Shown: positions 1-8,617 of the stretch, piece by piece | How positions within the stretch are numbered: the first letter of the stretch is position 1 | How the letters are laid out: the number at the start of each line of letters is the position of its first letter | From: DRQF01 sp964559135 | GTDB lineage: Bacteria > Planctomycetota > GCA-002687715 > DRQF01 | Assembly (NCBI GenBank): GCA_964559135.1 | Contig: CAZLGG010000017.1 | Span: 1 to 50,712 of the forward strand | Direction: 5' to 3' | DNA length: 50,712 nucleotides | Translations under genes and position numbers: made by a program | The notes under the pieces: generated by a model | Seen by the model: only the letters and a program-made list of their open reading frames with translations | Told to the model about the DNA's origin: nothing | Database searches by the model: none

Positions 1-605
1 AGCGTCGCATAGACGAGGACAGGAGCCGCGATGTTGGGCAGGATGTGCCTGCGAAGGATGACGCAGGTGGGCAGCCCCGTCGCGCGGGCGGCGAGAATGA
101 AATCACGACCTCTCAAAGAGAGAACCTGCCCTCGGACGATGCGCGCCATCGTGAGCCACGAGACGGCACCGAGCCCTATGAAAAGGTTGATCATGCTCCG
201 TCCGAACCAGACCATGAGTACGATCACGAAGAACATGTAAGGCAAGCCGTAGAGCAGGTCCACGACGCGCATCATCAACAGATCGGCGCGTCCTCCCCAC
301 CACCCCGCCAACATGCCGTAGAGGACGCCCAGCCCCACCGCGACGGCGGTCCCCACGAGTCCCACCATCAACGAGATGCGCGCGCCGTACAGAGTCCGCG
401 ACAAGAGATCCCGCCCGAGCGGATCGGTCCCGAACCAGTGCTCGGCGCTGGGCGCGGTGGCCCCCAGTTCGAGATCCTGCGTGTCGGGATCGGCGAGGTC
501 GAGGTAAGGGGTCGCCACGGCGATGGTCCCCACGAGAAGCAGAAACACGAAGGAGATGCGCAGCGTCCAACTCTTTCGGATGGGGAGGCTCGTGGCGCCT
601 CTCAT
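1..605 (-). CDS. oppC: Oligopeptide/dipeptide ABC transporter permease, OppC/DppC type (3' end cut by window edge)
   Basis: One of two inner-membrane permeases of a peptide-type ABC importer. About 201 residues are visible. They show the OppC layout: a short cytoplasmic N-terminus (MRGATSLPIRKSW), a first membrane helix, then the family motif HWFGTDPLGRDLLSRTLYG at about residues 53-71. Several hydrophobic helices follow, and then the coupling (EAA) loop AARATGLPTCVILRRHILPN near residues 175-195, which contacts the ATPase. The ATG at 605 overlaps the stop of the upstream oppB in an ATGA, a sign of translational coupling. The C-terminal part and any oppD/oppF ATPase genes would lie beyond the left edge. 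The family assignment is firm; the substrate (peptides or another oligomer) is inferred from family and context. Confidence 0.9.
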   Translation of the reverse strand, partial: MRGATSLPIRKSWTLRISFVFLLLVGTIAVATPYLDLADPDTQDLELGATAPSAEHWFGTDPLGRDLLSRTLYGARISLMVGLVGTAVAVGLGVLYGMLAGWWGGRADLLMMRVVDLLYGLPYMFFVIVLMVWFGRSMINLFIGLGAVSWLTMARIVRGQVLSLRGRDFILAARATGLPTCVILRRHILPNIAAPVLVYAT

Positions 606-1519
606 GGGCGATGGCTCCGAGCTCTCGGGTCGAGGAGGACGAGGAGGCCGTCGGTGAGAAGGTTCATGAGGATGAGCAGGATGCTGTAGACGATGACGGT
701 GCCCATCACGAGGGTATAGTCCCGGTTGAAGGCGCCATCGATGAAGGTCGTGCCCAAGCCCGGGACGTCGAAGATCCGCTCCACGACCACGGACCCCGTG
801 ACCAAAGACGCCGTGGCGGGCCCGAGCCACGGAATGACCGGCATGAGTGCGCCGGGCAGCGCGTGAACGAAAACGACGCGACGTTCGGGCAGCCCTTGGG
901 ACCGGGCCGTGCGGACCACGTCACCCCGGAGGATCGTCCCCATCTCGGAGCGCACGAGCCTGGCGGCCGTGGCCAACGGCAAGGCCGCCAACGTGAACGC
1001 GGGCAGAACCATGCTCGCGGGACCGACCCAGCGCGATTCAGGAAGCCACCCCAACTCGAGCGCGAAGATCCATTTGAGAAAGGGGCCGAGGACGAAGGCG
1101 GGCACGGCGACACCCGTGAGGGCCACCAACATGGTGATGCGGTCCGCCGCTTTCCCGTCGTGGACCGCGGCGAGGACGCCCAGCGGAAGCCCCAAGGCCA
1201 ATGCGACGCAGAGCGCCGCGAATCCCAACGAGGCGCTGACCTGAAGTCGCGGACCGACGATCTCCCAAACCGTGTAGTCGGGCTGGACCATCGAACGCTT
1301 GAGGTCGGGAGGAAAGCGGCAGAGGCCTTTCAGGTAGAGGGCCAACTGCTCCGAGACGGGTCGGTCCAATCCCCACTCACGGATGAGAGCCTGTCGCGCG
1401 GCCTCCGGCATGTCCCGTTCCAGATCGAAGGGCCCCCCCGGCGCGATGCGCTGGAGAAAGAAACTCGCCACGAGGATGGCGAGGAGGGTCAGGACTCCGA
1501 GGAGGAGACGGGTCAGCAC
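602..1519 (-). CDS. oppB: Oligopeptide/dipeptide ABC transporter permease, OppB/DppB type
   Basis: Partner permease to OppC, forming the membrane channel of the importer. The protein is 305 residues, the normal OppB length. It has an N-terminal membrane helix (LLLGVLTLLAILVASFFLQR), the periplasmic PGGPFDLERDMPE stretch typical of OppB, five further hydrophobic helices, and the EAA coupling loop TARSQGLPERRVVFVHALPG in the second half. The frame stays open far upstream. I chose the GTG at 1519 because GGAGGG sits 8 bases before it and it gives the expected N-terminus. It follows oppA by 61 bases and overlaps oppC by 4 bases, so oppA-oppB-oppC is one transcription unit. No ATG fits as a start. 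Confidence 0.9.
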   Translation of the reverse strand: MLTRLLLGVLTLLAILVASFFLQRIAPGGPFDLERDMPEAARQALIREWGLDRPVSEQLALYLKGLCRFPPDLKRSMVQPDYTVWEIVGPRLQVSASLGFAALCVALALGLPLGVLAAVHDGKAADRITMLVALTGVAVPAFVLGPFLKWIFALELGWLPESRWVGPASMVLPAFTLAALPLATAARLVRSEMGTILRGDVVRTARSQGLPERRVVFVHALPGALMPVIPWLGPATASLVTGSVVVERIFDVPGLGTTFIDGAFNRDYTLVMGTVIVYSILLILMNLLTDGLLVLLDPRARSHRP

Positions 1520-1580
1520 CGAGGCATCCCTCCGACGTACGAGGTGAGGATGAAGGCCCCCATGAAACCACGCGCCGGGG

Positions 1581-3248
1581 TCACGGAAGCCGCCGGATGA
1601 ATTTGGGCGGGTGGAGGTCCCGCGCGTTCTCGAAGATTCCCTCGAATCGCCCAGGTCGGAGCACGTACGCGGTCGTGAAATGGTAGACGGGGAGGAGCGG
1701 GGCCTCGTCAACCATGAGAATCCTCTCGGCGTCCTGAAGGAGGGCAATCCTCCGGGCGGCGGCCGACTCCGTTCTCGCCGCGTCGAGGAGTTCGTCGAAG
1801 CGACGACACCTCCAACCCGTGCGGTTGTTCCCGGCGTCCGATCGCATGAAGTCGAGGAACGTGACCGGGTCGTTGAAGTCACCGATCCAACTCCCTCGCG
1901 AGATGTCGTAATCCCCCGCACGCTCGCGGGCCAGATGAACGCGCTTCTCACGGTTGATCAGGTCCACGCGGATGCCCAGAACGTCCTTCCACATGGCCTG
2001 AATCGCCTCGGCGATGGCGCGGTTCTTCACGTCGGAGTTGAAGGCGTAGGTGAGACGAGGAAATCCCTTGCCGGCCGGGAACCCCGCCGCAGCCAGCAAC
2101 ACCCGCGCCCGGGCCGGATCGTGATCCAATCCGTGGCCCCGCAGGTTTTGCCAAGGCGGGTCGGTGACCAGACAGGGCGGAATGATTCCGGTGGCGGGTT
2201 TCTCTCCCATCCCGGTCAGGTTGCGGGTGATCGCCTCGCGATCCACCGCGAGGATCAACGCCTGGCGCACGCGCACGTCGTCAAGGGGCGGCTTTCGCAC
2301 ATTGAAGCGAAGAAAATACGTGCCCAAATAGTCAGGGGCATGAAGCGCTGACCCGAGCTTGGGATCGGCGCGCCACGCTCTCGCCTTCATCGGATTGAAG
2401 CCGCGCACCCAATCGCTTTCACCGGCCAGATACTGGTCCAGGGCCGTGTCGACCCGATCGGTGGAGAGGTAGACGAGGCTCTCCAGACGGACGGTCTGGG
2501 CATCCCAATAACGGGGATTCTTCCGAACGCGGAGGAAGGCACCGGGACGTCGTTCGTCGAGAACGAAGGGGCCGTTCGAGACCATGACGCCCGCATGGGT
2601 CCAACGTTCCCGTTCGCGCTCGACCACGTGGCGGGGCACGGGCATGAAGGTGGGAAAGCACACGAGATCGGCGAACCAGGGGGTCGCCTGTTCCAGGTGG
2701 ACTTCGAGGGTGTGGGGATCGGGCGTCTTCACCCCCACCGCAGCGAAGTCGTCGACCTCGCCGCGTCGATACTTTCTCGCGCCGACGATGACGTCCATCA
2801 AGTCGGCATAGGGGGACGCCACGGCATACTCGGCGGAACCGGCGCGTCGCGCTCCCGGCGGGTCCAGAACCCGTCGCCAGGCATAGACGAAGTCATACGC
2901 GGTGACGGGCCGACCGTCGCTCCACGTCGAGGGGCGCAGATGAAACGTCCAGGTCCGGCCGTCGCGCGAAACGCTCCACCGAGAGGCCAGGCCCGGACGT
3001 GGACGAAGTGTCTTCGGATCGTAGGCGAGCAACCCCTCGAAAAGCGCCAGAGTGATGCGCTGCTCCTCGACGCCGCTCTGCAGCGCCGGATCGAGGCTCC
3101 CCGGCTCCGCGAGATTACTCATCACGAGAACGTTGTCACCGAAACGACTCAGGTCTCCCGTGAAGCCGCAGCCCCACAGCAGAAAAATGCCGCCGCAACC
3201 CCATGCCGCCAGCCATCCCCCTCGCCTTGTCCATCGCTTCGCTCCCAT
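1581..3248 (-). CDS. oppA: Oligopeptide-binding lipoprotein, OppA family (SBP_bac_5)
   Basis: Extracytoplasmic solute-binding protein that hands oligopeptides to OppBC. The product is 555 residues, close to OppA (about 540). The N-terminus is a lipoprotein signal (Arg-rich start, hydrophobic stretch, lipobox LLWGC with the lipidated Cys at residue 27). Family landmarks follow: NLAEPGSLDPA near residue 45, LFEGLLAYDP near 75, WTFHLRPSTWSDGRPVTAYDFVYAW near 105-130, and DVRVRQALILAVDREAI near 330-345. A C-terminal domain ends in EAPLLPVYHF. It is the first gene of the minus-strand oppA-oppB-oppC unit. The peptide preference cannot be read from the sequence. A potential small plus-strand gene starts only 15 bases upstream of its ATG. 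Confidence 0.92.
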   Translation of the reverse strand: MGAKRWTRRGGWLAAWGCGGIFLLWGCGFTGDLSRFGDNVLVMSNLAEPGSLDPALQSGVEEQRITLALFEGLLAYDPKTLRPRPGLASRWSVSRDGRTWTFHLRPSTWSDGRPVTAYDFVYAWRRVLDPPGARRAGSAEYAVASPYADLMDVIVGARKYRRGEVDDFAAVGVKTPDPHTLEVHLEQATPWFADLVCFPTFMPVPRHVVERERERWTHAGVMVSNGPFVLDERRPGAFLRVRKNPRYWDAQTVRLESLVYLSTDRVDTALDQYLAGESDWVRGFNPMKARAWRADPKLGSALHAPDYLGTYFLRFNVRKPPLDDVRVRQALILAVDREAITRNLTGMGEKPATGIIPPCLVTDPPWQNLRGHGLDHDPARARVLLAAAGFPAGKGFPRLTYAFNSDVKNRAIAEAIQAMWKDVLGIRVDLINREKRVHLARERAGDYDISRGSWIGDFNDPVTFLDFMRSDAGNNRTGWRCRRFDELLDAARTESAAARRIALLQDAERILMVDEAPLLPVYHFTTAYVLRPGRFEGIFENARDLHPPKFIRRLP

Positions 3249-3263
3249 GACGGCATCCTACCA

Positions 3264-3419
3264 TTGACCGGGGTTCCTTCGCCCACGGTCCGCGGCGAGG
3301 TCCCGCCCGTCCTTCGCCGTCGCATCGAGGACGCCGAGATCGACACACTGAAGGCCCTGCTGCGTCGCGCCGTCGCCGCGGCCTTGCCCGAGGATCTGCT
3401 GAGCGACGACGACGCCTGA
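3264..3419 (+). CDS. Possible small protein of 51 residues (hypothetical)
   Basis: A short open frame between oppA and the zinc-ribbon gene. It has only a TTG start candidate (3264) and no clear Shine-Dalgarno. In its favour, nearly all third codon positions in the last 35 codons are G or C, as in real genes here. The translation is protein-like: a proline-rich N-terminus, an amphipathic charged helix (RRRIEDAEIDTLKALLRRAV) and an acidic tail (LLSDDDA). The minus-strand translation of the same bases is serine/arginine-rich and looks like a shadow. It would be divergent from oppA with 15 bases between starts, and convergent with the next gene. No family is recognised. It may also be the remnant of a longer gene. 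Confidence 0.35.
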   Translation: MTGVPSPTVRGEVPPVLRRRIEDAEIDTLKALLRRAVAAALPEDLLSDDDA

Positions 3420-3443
3420 CTCCCGCCCCGTGACGGAGCGGCT

Positions 3444-4505
3444 TCAAAGGAGGCCGAGGCGGCTGGCGACGGTGCGGTAAAGGCCCTCCAATTCGAAAAA
3501 GTGGGGGTGGAGTTTTCGGATGCGGGTGACGAGGGCGCCCGCCTCGTCGTGTTCGGCGCGGGCACCGTGGGCCTCGAGGGCAAGGAGCTGGGCGGGCATC
3601 ACCCGGGGTCGGACCGCAGCGAAGCGGTCGAGGAAAACGAGAGCCTCCTTCGCGGCATCCCCCGCAAAGGAAGCATTGCCTTCCTCATCCAAGAAGGTGT
3701 AGACGGCGAAGAGGTAGGGCGCCTCGGTCACGGGCTGACCATCCGTCAGCGCGAGAACCTCCCGGAACGTCTTGGCCGCATCATCGACCCGACCGAGGGT
3801 CCCGAGGACGCGTCCCAGCCCCAACCACGCATCGATGGGGTTAGGATTGTACTCGGAGGCCTTCGTGTAGGCGAGGATCGCCCGATTGTAGCGCCGGATG
3901 CCGGCCCAACTTCCCGCCTGGCGGAGCAGGGTTCCGTAGGGATCCTCGGAAAAACCGACGTCGTCGTCCTCCTCCCCAGTATCCCCCTCGTCGGGCAAGG
4001 CCATGCGCGCGGCTTCCAAGTCCTCCGGAGCCACGTAGAGCCCGATGCGAGGCGGATCTTCGAGATCGGCATCGAGCACATCGTCGCCCACGACGAGATC
4101 CAACCCCATGGATTCCATGGCGGAGACCATGAAGCCCGCGTCGGCGGGTGAAGCGACGGTGAGAACGCGTACGAGATCTCCGCGGTCCTCCGGGCGGTCG
4201 AAGTTCGCGTGCCGACGGAGGACGGACGTCGTGAGGAGGCGCTCGTAGGCGCTGGTCGGAGACGTCTGCAGACGAATTCCGCCGCAGGGCGCGCAAATCG
4301 AAGCGCCCGGGCGATACTCGGAAAAGCAACCGGGACAAAAGGTGTGCTCGTCCTCCTCGTCCGCCAGCAACTCCTCCGGGGAGGCGGCTTCCTCTTCGGA
4401 GATCTCTTCCGGTTCCGCGAGGGCCTCCACCAAGGGAACACCGCAGTCCGCACAGACGTCGAAGCCGTCCCGGTACTCCTCTTCGCACTTTGGACAGATG
4501 GGCAT
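3444..4505 (-). CDS. Double zinc-ribbon, DUF2007-like, TPR-containing protein
   Basis: A 353-residue cytoplasmic protein of unknown role. It opens with a zinc ribbon (CPKC at 4-7, CADC at 18-21). An acidic Glu-rich linker (about 27-53) leads to a second ribbon (CPGC at 57-60, CAPC at 71-74). Next comes a stretch like the DUF2007 'signal transducing' fold (VRVLTVASPADAGFMVSAME, then VVGDDV). The C-terminal half has TPR-like helices (PIDAWLGLGRVLGTLGRVDDA) and a helical end. The ATG at 4505 is preceded by GAAGGAGA at 7 bases, so the longer upstream open frame is not the start. It is divergent from the membrane-protein gene at 4555 across 49 bases. Two zinc ribbons plus TPRs suggest protein-protein scaffolding; this is inference. 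Confidence 0.75.
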   Translation of the reverse strand: MPICPKCEEEYRDGFDVCADCGVPLVEALAEPEEISEEEAASPEELLADEEDEHTFCPGCFSEYRPGASICAPCGGIRLQTSPTSAYERLLTTSVLRRHANFDRPEDRGDLVRVLTVASPADAGFMVSAMESMGLDLVVGDDVLDADLEDPPRIGLYVAPEDLEAARMALPDEGDTGEEDDDVGFSEDPYGTLLRQAGSWAGIRRYNRAILAYTKASEYNPNPIDAWLGLGRVLGTLGRVDDAAKTFREVLALTDGQPVTEAPYLFAVYTFLDEEGNASFAGDAAKEALVFLDRFAAVRPRVMPAQLLALEAHGARAEHDEAGALVTRIRKLHPHFFELEGLYRTVASRLGLL

Positions 4506-4554
4506 GACGTCTCCTTCGTTGACGCGGGCGGGGGTCCGCCCTAAGTTCACCGCG

Positions 4555-6087
4555 GTGATCCTACGCGAGAAGCAGTCCGACTCCACCCGCGACGTTCTCC
4601 TTCTGGGAAGCGCAGCTTTGGTGTGGCTCGTGATCACGGCCGCATGGAGCCCTCTCACGCCTCGAGAGATGGCCGGTGCCGGGCCGACCGAATCAGGCCC
4701 ACGGACGGTGAGCGACATCTGGACGGGTGCGACCACCCTCGACACCCCGGATCGCCTCTATCGCCCTCTTCCCGAGCTCTTGCGCCGGGAGGTCGAGTCC
4801 CCTCGCCACCGCCGTTTTCTCCGATTGGCGCTCCTGTTGGCCTTGGCGGCTCTCTTCGCGGCGGGACGTGATCGGCTGGAAATCGGATCGCGCACGCGTG
4901 ACCCGCGCATCTGGACGGCCCTCCGCGCCCGTCCTCTGACCTTCACGGCGCTGCGGGAACCCGGCTCCGAGGACGCCCTGCTCGGCTTTCTCCTCGCCCT
5001 GACGGGAGCGGCGATTCTTCGGGGACAAGGGCGCCTGCGGACGGTGGCCGCACTCGGGGCCATGACCTTGGGCGGGCTCTGCTACGAGGCTTCACCGCTC
5101 GCCGTCGCCCTCGGCGAGGCGGTCCTCGGACGCCGCCGACGCCCCATGAGGCTTCCGCTGACCGCCTTCGCACTTGCACTCGGGTGGAAGTTCATGGCGG
5201 TGGGAAGCCTTTGGCCCCATCCCGCGTCGTGGCGATGGGGAGGCAGTCATGCCTTCGCCGCCGGACGCGCCTCGCTTTTTCTCATGATCGAGGGGCCCGT
5301 GAAGCTCCTGTGGCCGGGCTTCGATCTGGGTGGCGATCAGCCCGGTTGGGCCTTCGTCCTCGCGGGAGGGCTCCTCCACGGCAGGCGCAGACTGCGATTT
5401 TTCCTGGCCGGGATCGCCCCAGCCCTCGTGCCCCTCGGCGCGGCGCCCGGAACACGCGCGGCGGCCCTGTTGCCGGTGGCGGGGGCACTCCTCGCCGGGG
5501 CGCTGACTGTCCTGCAGCCGCGCCGCCGCGAATTCCTCCTGGCGGCGGCGGCCCTCCTTCTCATGCAGGGCCTGCTCATCCCGTGGCCCGCGGAGGAGGG
5601 GCGCGGCGAAAGACGCCTCGCCCAACGCATCGGCCAACTGAATTGGGCTCTGGATCAGGGCGTGCCGGCACGGGCGCTCCGAGGAGGTCTTGAAGCCTTG
5701 CAAGCCGTCTCCCCCACCCTGCCCGGTCTGCCCGCCCTGAAGATGCGCATCCTCTTCGGCGAGGGACGCAGTGGGGAGGCTCTCTTGGCTGCCGAGCGGG
5801 CACGCTCCCTCGACCCCTGGGACCGCCGAAGCCGCTGGTTTCTGGCGGAGTACGCGCGGGTGCGACGGCGAGGCAACCGGGAAGAAGTCCTCTTGCGAGA
5901 AATCCTTCGGAGTTGTCGCGGGCCGATCCAGGCCCCGTCGGCCGACCGCGCGCTGCGCCGACTCGTGGGACTGGTGCGCACGGGCTTCGCCGATCCGATT
6001 TCCGTCGAGCGGCTCTTCGAACGCAAGCGCTTCCTCATGAGCGACGAGGCCGCCCGGGAGGTCGAGGCCGCCCTCGACGCGCTCTGA
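4555..6087 (+). CDS. Polytopic membrane protein with C-terminal TPR-like domain (function unknown)
   Basis: A 510-residue inner-membrane protein. The N-terminal two thirds hold about eight to ten hydrophobic segments, for example VLLLGSAALVWLVITAAW, RLALLLALAALFAAG and FLLAAAALLLMQGLLIPW, joined by Arg-rich loops. The last 150 residues are soluble and helical with TPR-like spacing (ALLAAERARSLDPWDRRSRW). The start is taken as the GTG at 4555; the frame is open further upstream but lies over the oppositely oriented zinc-ribbon gene. The layout resembles membrane glycosyltransferases or O-antigen-type proteins that end in TPRs. I see no diagnostic catalytic motif, so no enzyme function is assigned. 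It converges with the RidA gene with only 5 bases between stops. Confidence 0.65.
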   Translation: MILREKQSDSTRDVLLLGSAALVWLVITAAWSPLTPREMAGAGPTESGPRTVSDIWTGATTLDTPDRLYRPLPELLRREVESPRHRRFLRLALLLALAALFAAGRDRLEIGSRTRDPRIWTALRARPLTFTALREPGSEDALLGFLLALTGAAILRGQGRLRTVAALGAMTLGGLCYEASPLAVALGEAVLGRRRRPMRLPLTAFALALGWKFMAVGSLWPHPASWRWGGSHAFAAGRASLFLMIEGPVKLLWPGFDLGGDQPGWAFVLAGGLLHGRRRLRFFLAGIAPALVPLGAAPGTRAAALLPVAGALLAGALTVLQPRRREFLLAAAALLLMQGLLIPWPAEEGRGERRLAQRIGQLNWALDQGVPARALRGGLEALQAVSPTLPGLPALKMRILFGEGRSGEALLAAERARSLDPWDRRSRWFLAEYARVRRRGNREEVLLREILRSCRGPIQAPSADRALRRLVGLVRTGFADPISVERLFERKRFLMSDEAAREVEAALDAL

Positions 6088-6092
6088 GGCGA

Positions 6093-6485
6093 TCAGTCTC
6101 GTCCGAGGAAGGCGACGCAATCGATCTCGACCCGCGCCCCCTTGGGGAGAGACGCGACGCCGACGGTCGCCCGAGCAGGCTTGTGTTGCTCGAAATGCCG
6201 GGCATAGACGGAATTCATGGTCTGGAATTCCCCGAGGTCGGTCATGTAGACGGTGCACCGAACGATGTCGTGTAACTCCCCACCGGCGGCGCGGAGGACC
6301 GCACGCAGGTTGGAGAAAACCTGCTCCACCTCCTCGGAGAGGTCATCGGCTCTGAGCTCACCCGACGCGGGGTCCATGCCGATCTGCCCGGATGCGTAGA
6401 GCCAGCCGTCCTGGAGAATGGCCTGGCTGTAGGGACCGATGGCTTGGGGGGCGTTGTCCGTCTTGATGACGCGTTGGACCGACAT
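6093..6485 (-). CDS. ridA: RidA family reactive imine/enamine deaminase
   Basis: A 130-residue member of the RidA (YjgF/YER057c/UK114) family, which hydrolyses reactive 2-aminoacrylate and related enamines to keto acids. The N-terminal NAPQAIGPYSQAI block, the YASGQIGMDP block, NLRAVLRAAG and the C-terminal VEIDCVAF are all present. The conserved Arg that binds the substrate carboxylate is in PARATVGVASLP, and the Glu is in RVEIDC. The ATG at 6485 lies 1 base past the coaD stop, with GAGGAAGA ahead of it inside the end of coaD, so the two genes are probably co-transcribed. Family-level assignment is firm; the physiological substrate is not determined by sequence. Confidence 0.93.
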   Translation of the reverse strand: MSVQRVIKTDNAPQAIGPYSQAILQDGWLYASGQIGMDPASGELRADDLSEEVEQVFSNLRAVLRAAGGELHDIVRCTVYMTDLGEFQTMNSVYARHFEQHKPARATVGVASLPKGARVEIDCVAFLGRD

Positions 6486-6486
6486 A

Positions 6487-6978
6487 TCAGTTCTTCCTCT
6501 CGTTGATGCGCTCGACGAGTGCACGTGCGATGGCCGGGGCGATGAACTCGTCGATGCGCCCGCCGTTCAGGACCACTTCCTTGATGAGTCGACTGGAAAG
6601 ATACCCGTAACGCTCGCTGGGCGCCATGAACACCGTATCGATGTCGGGAGCCAGACGACGATTCGTGAGGGCCATCACCAGCTCGTTTTCGAAATCGGTC
6701 GAGGTTCTCAGTCCTCGCAGGAGAAGGCTGCACCCGTGATGACGTGCCACCTCGACCGCGAGCCCCTCGAAGGCGATCACCTCGACGCCCTCGATCGCCC
6801 CGGTCTGATCGCGGACCATTTCAACGCGCTCTTCCGAGGTGAAGAGCGGCGCCTTCGTGACGTTGGCCCCCACGCCCACGACAACGCCGTCGAAAAGCCG
6901 GCTCGCCCGCTCGATGAGATCCACGTGCCCCATGGTCACCGGATCGAAGCTGCCGGCATAGAAAATCTTCCGCGTCAT
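6487..6978 (-). CDS. coaD: Phosphopantetheine adenylyltransferase (CoaD)
   Basis: Catalyses the fourth step of coenzyme A synthesis: 4'-phosphopantetheine plus ATP gives dephospho-CoA. It has 163 residues (E. coli has 159). The nucleotidyltransferase signature GSFDPVTMGH (residues 9-18, including T15-x-G-H18) and the ATP-binding loop LSSRLIKEV are intact, as is the LRGLRTSTDFENE segment. The ATG at 6978 is preceded by GGAGA. A TAGAAT -10 element (7004-7009 on the opposite strand) lies 26 bases upstream of the start. It is followed by ridA and is divergent from metG across 100 bases that contain a perfect palindrome. Confidence 0.95.
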   Translation of the reverse strand: MTRKIFYAGSFDPVTMGHVDLIERASRLFDGVVVGVGANVTKAPLFTSEERVEMVRDQTGAIEGVEVIAFEGLAVEVARHHGCSLLLRGLRTSTDFENELVMALTNRRLAPDIDTVFMAPSERYGYLSSRLIKEVVLNGGRIDEFIAPAIARALVERINERKN

Positions 6979-7003
6979 TCGCGTCTCCAGTGCTGATTCG
7001 CCC

Positions 7004-7033
7004 ATTCTAACAGAGGGGGGAGAAGCTTCTCCC
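7004..7033 (-). promoter_or_regulatory. coaD promoter region with a perfect 16-bp palindrome
   Basis: In the 100-base divergent coaD/metG spacer, bases 7018-7033 form a perfect palindrome, GGGAGAAGCTTCTCCC. On the minus strand it ends 8 bases before a TAGAAT -10-like box (7004-7009), so a bound protein would cover the -35 region of coaD. It is also 46 bases upstream of the metG ATG. The palindrome is directly visible; its role as an operator is inference. It could alternatively form a hairpin in the metG leader if metG starts upstream. Confidence 0.4.
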
Positions 7034-7078
7034 GACGGCCGGTTTTCAATCGAGGCCGCCTCCACGTAGGATTCGGTC

Positions 7079-8617
7079 ATGAGCGGCAAGACTTTCTACA
7101 TCACGACGGCCATCGACTATGTGAACAGCAAGCCCCACCTGGGAACGGCTTACGAAAAGGTCGCCGCGGACATCATCGCGCGGTATCACCGGCTGATCGG
7201 CGACGACGTTCTCTTCCTCATGGGGAACGATGAACACAGCCAGAAGGTCGAGGCCGCGGCGCGTGCCAGAAACCTCTCCCCCCTCGCCTGGTGCGATCTC
7301 ATGGAGGAGGAGTTTCGGGCCGCCTGGAAAGCACTCGACATCTCCTTCGACGACTTCATTCGCACGACGGAGTCCCGCCACGTCGCCGCCGTCAAGGAAA
7401 TGCTGACCCGCATCCATGCCGCTGGAGACGTCTACCAAGACGTCTATGAGGGTTGGTACTGCACGGGCTGCGAAGCGTTCAAGAACGAGGGAGACCTCGT
7501 CGAAGGTAAGTGCCCGGACCATCTCTCCACGGCGCCCACCTTTCTCGAGGAAAAGAACTGGTTCTTCCGCCTCTCGAAATACCAGTCCTTCCTCGAGAAC
7601 TACTATGCCGAGCATCCGGACTTCGTCCGGCCGGCCATTCGCCGCAACGAACTCACGAGCCTGCTCGACGGCGGCCTGAAGGACATCTCGATTTCCCGAG
7701 AAGGCGCGACGTGGGGTGTCCCCGTGCCCTTCGACGAGAGCGCCGTGGTGTACGTATGGTTCGACGCGCTCATCAACTACGTCGCCGGGCTGGGTTGGCC
7801 GGACGACTCCCGGAGATTCGAACACTACTGGCCTGCCGACCTCCACCTCATCGGGAAGGACATCACCCGTTTCCACTGCATCATCTGGCCCGCCATGCTG
7901 AAGAGTGCCGGCCTACCTCTCCCACGGCAAGTCTTCGGCCATGGCTTCGTCAACATGGGCAAGGATCGCATGTCGAAGAGCCTCGGCACGACCGTGGATC
8001 CGCAAGTCCTTGCCGAGCGCTTCGGCGCCGACGCCCTCCGTTGGTATCTGACCTCGGAGGCGGGGTTCGGCAAGGACCTGGAATACGGCGAAGACCGACT
8101 CGTGGAGCGTGCCAACGCGGATCTCGCCAACGGCCTCGGCAATCTGCTCTCGCGATCGGTCTCGATGCTGGTGCGATATCTCGACGGCATCGTGCCCACG
8201 CCGCCCGCGGACCCTCCCATGGGAAGGAAAGTCGAGGAAGCGGTCCCCGCCTATAGGGAGGCTCTCGACGCCCTGGATCTCAAGGGCGCCGCCGATGCGG
8301 CCATGAGCATCGTGCATCGGGCCAACGTCTACGTAGACGAGAAGGCGCCCTGGTCGATGGCGAAAGACCCCGCTCAGAAGGAGGCCCTGGCCGGCGTTCT
8401 CTACGAGTTGATGGAGACCTGCCGCGTGGCGGGCGTGCTCCTCACGCCTTTCATGCCCGCCAAGATGTCCGCCTTGCGGGAACGCCTGGGCGAAGATGCC
8501 GAGGCCCCCCCCACGATCGAGGCGGCCGCCTGGGGCGGCCTTCCCGCCGGCCGCAAACTCGCGAAGCCGACGCCGCTCTTCACGAAGCTGACTCTCGACG
8601 AAGCCGACGCATCATGA
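7079..8617 (+). CDS. metG: Methionyl-tRNA synthetase
   Basis: Charges tRNA-Met. The 512 residues contain the class I motifs: the HIGH equivalent PHLGTAYE near residue 20, and KMSKS as RMSKSLGTT near residue 300. A metal-knuckle region (YCTGCEAF ... CPDH, residues about 126-152) retains the cysteines seen in zinc-binding forms. The anticodon-binding helical domain ends near residue 490. There is no C-terminal EMAP-type tRNA-binding/dimerisation extension, so this is the short form. The start at 7079 has TAGGA upstream and gives the expected N-terminus (FYITTAIDYVNSKPHLG). Its stop overlaps the start of the following histidine kinase (ATGA), an unusual coupling. Confidence 0.97.
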   Translation: MSGKTFYITTAIDYVNSKPHLGTAYEKVAADIIARYHRLIGDDVLFLMGNDEHSQKVEAAARARNLSPLAWCDLMEEEFRAAWKALDISFDDFIRTTESRHVAAVKEMLTRIHAAGDVYQDVYEGWYCTGCEAFKNEGDLVEGKCPDHLSTAPTFLEEKNWFFRLSKYQSFLENYYAEHPDFVRPAIRRNELTSLLDGGLKDISISREGATWGVPVPFDESAVVYVWFDALINYVAGLGWPDDSRRFEHYWPADLHLIGKDITRFHCIIWPAMLKSAGLPLPRQVFGHGFVNMGKDRMSKSLGTTVDPQVLAERFGADALRWYLTSEAGFGKDLEYGEDRLVERANADLANGLGNLLSRSVSMLVRYLDGIVPTPPADPPMGRKVEEAVPAYREALDALDLKGAADAAMSIVHRANVYVDEKAPWSMAKDPAQKEALAGVLYELMETCRVAGVLLTPFMPAKMSALRERLGEDAEAPPTIEAAAWGGLPAGRKLAKPTPLFTKLTLDEADAS

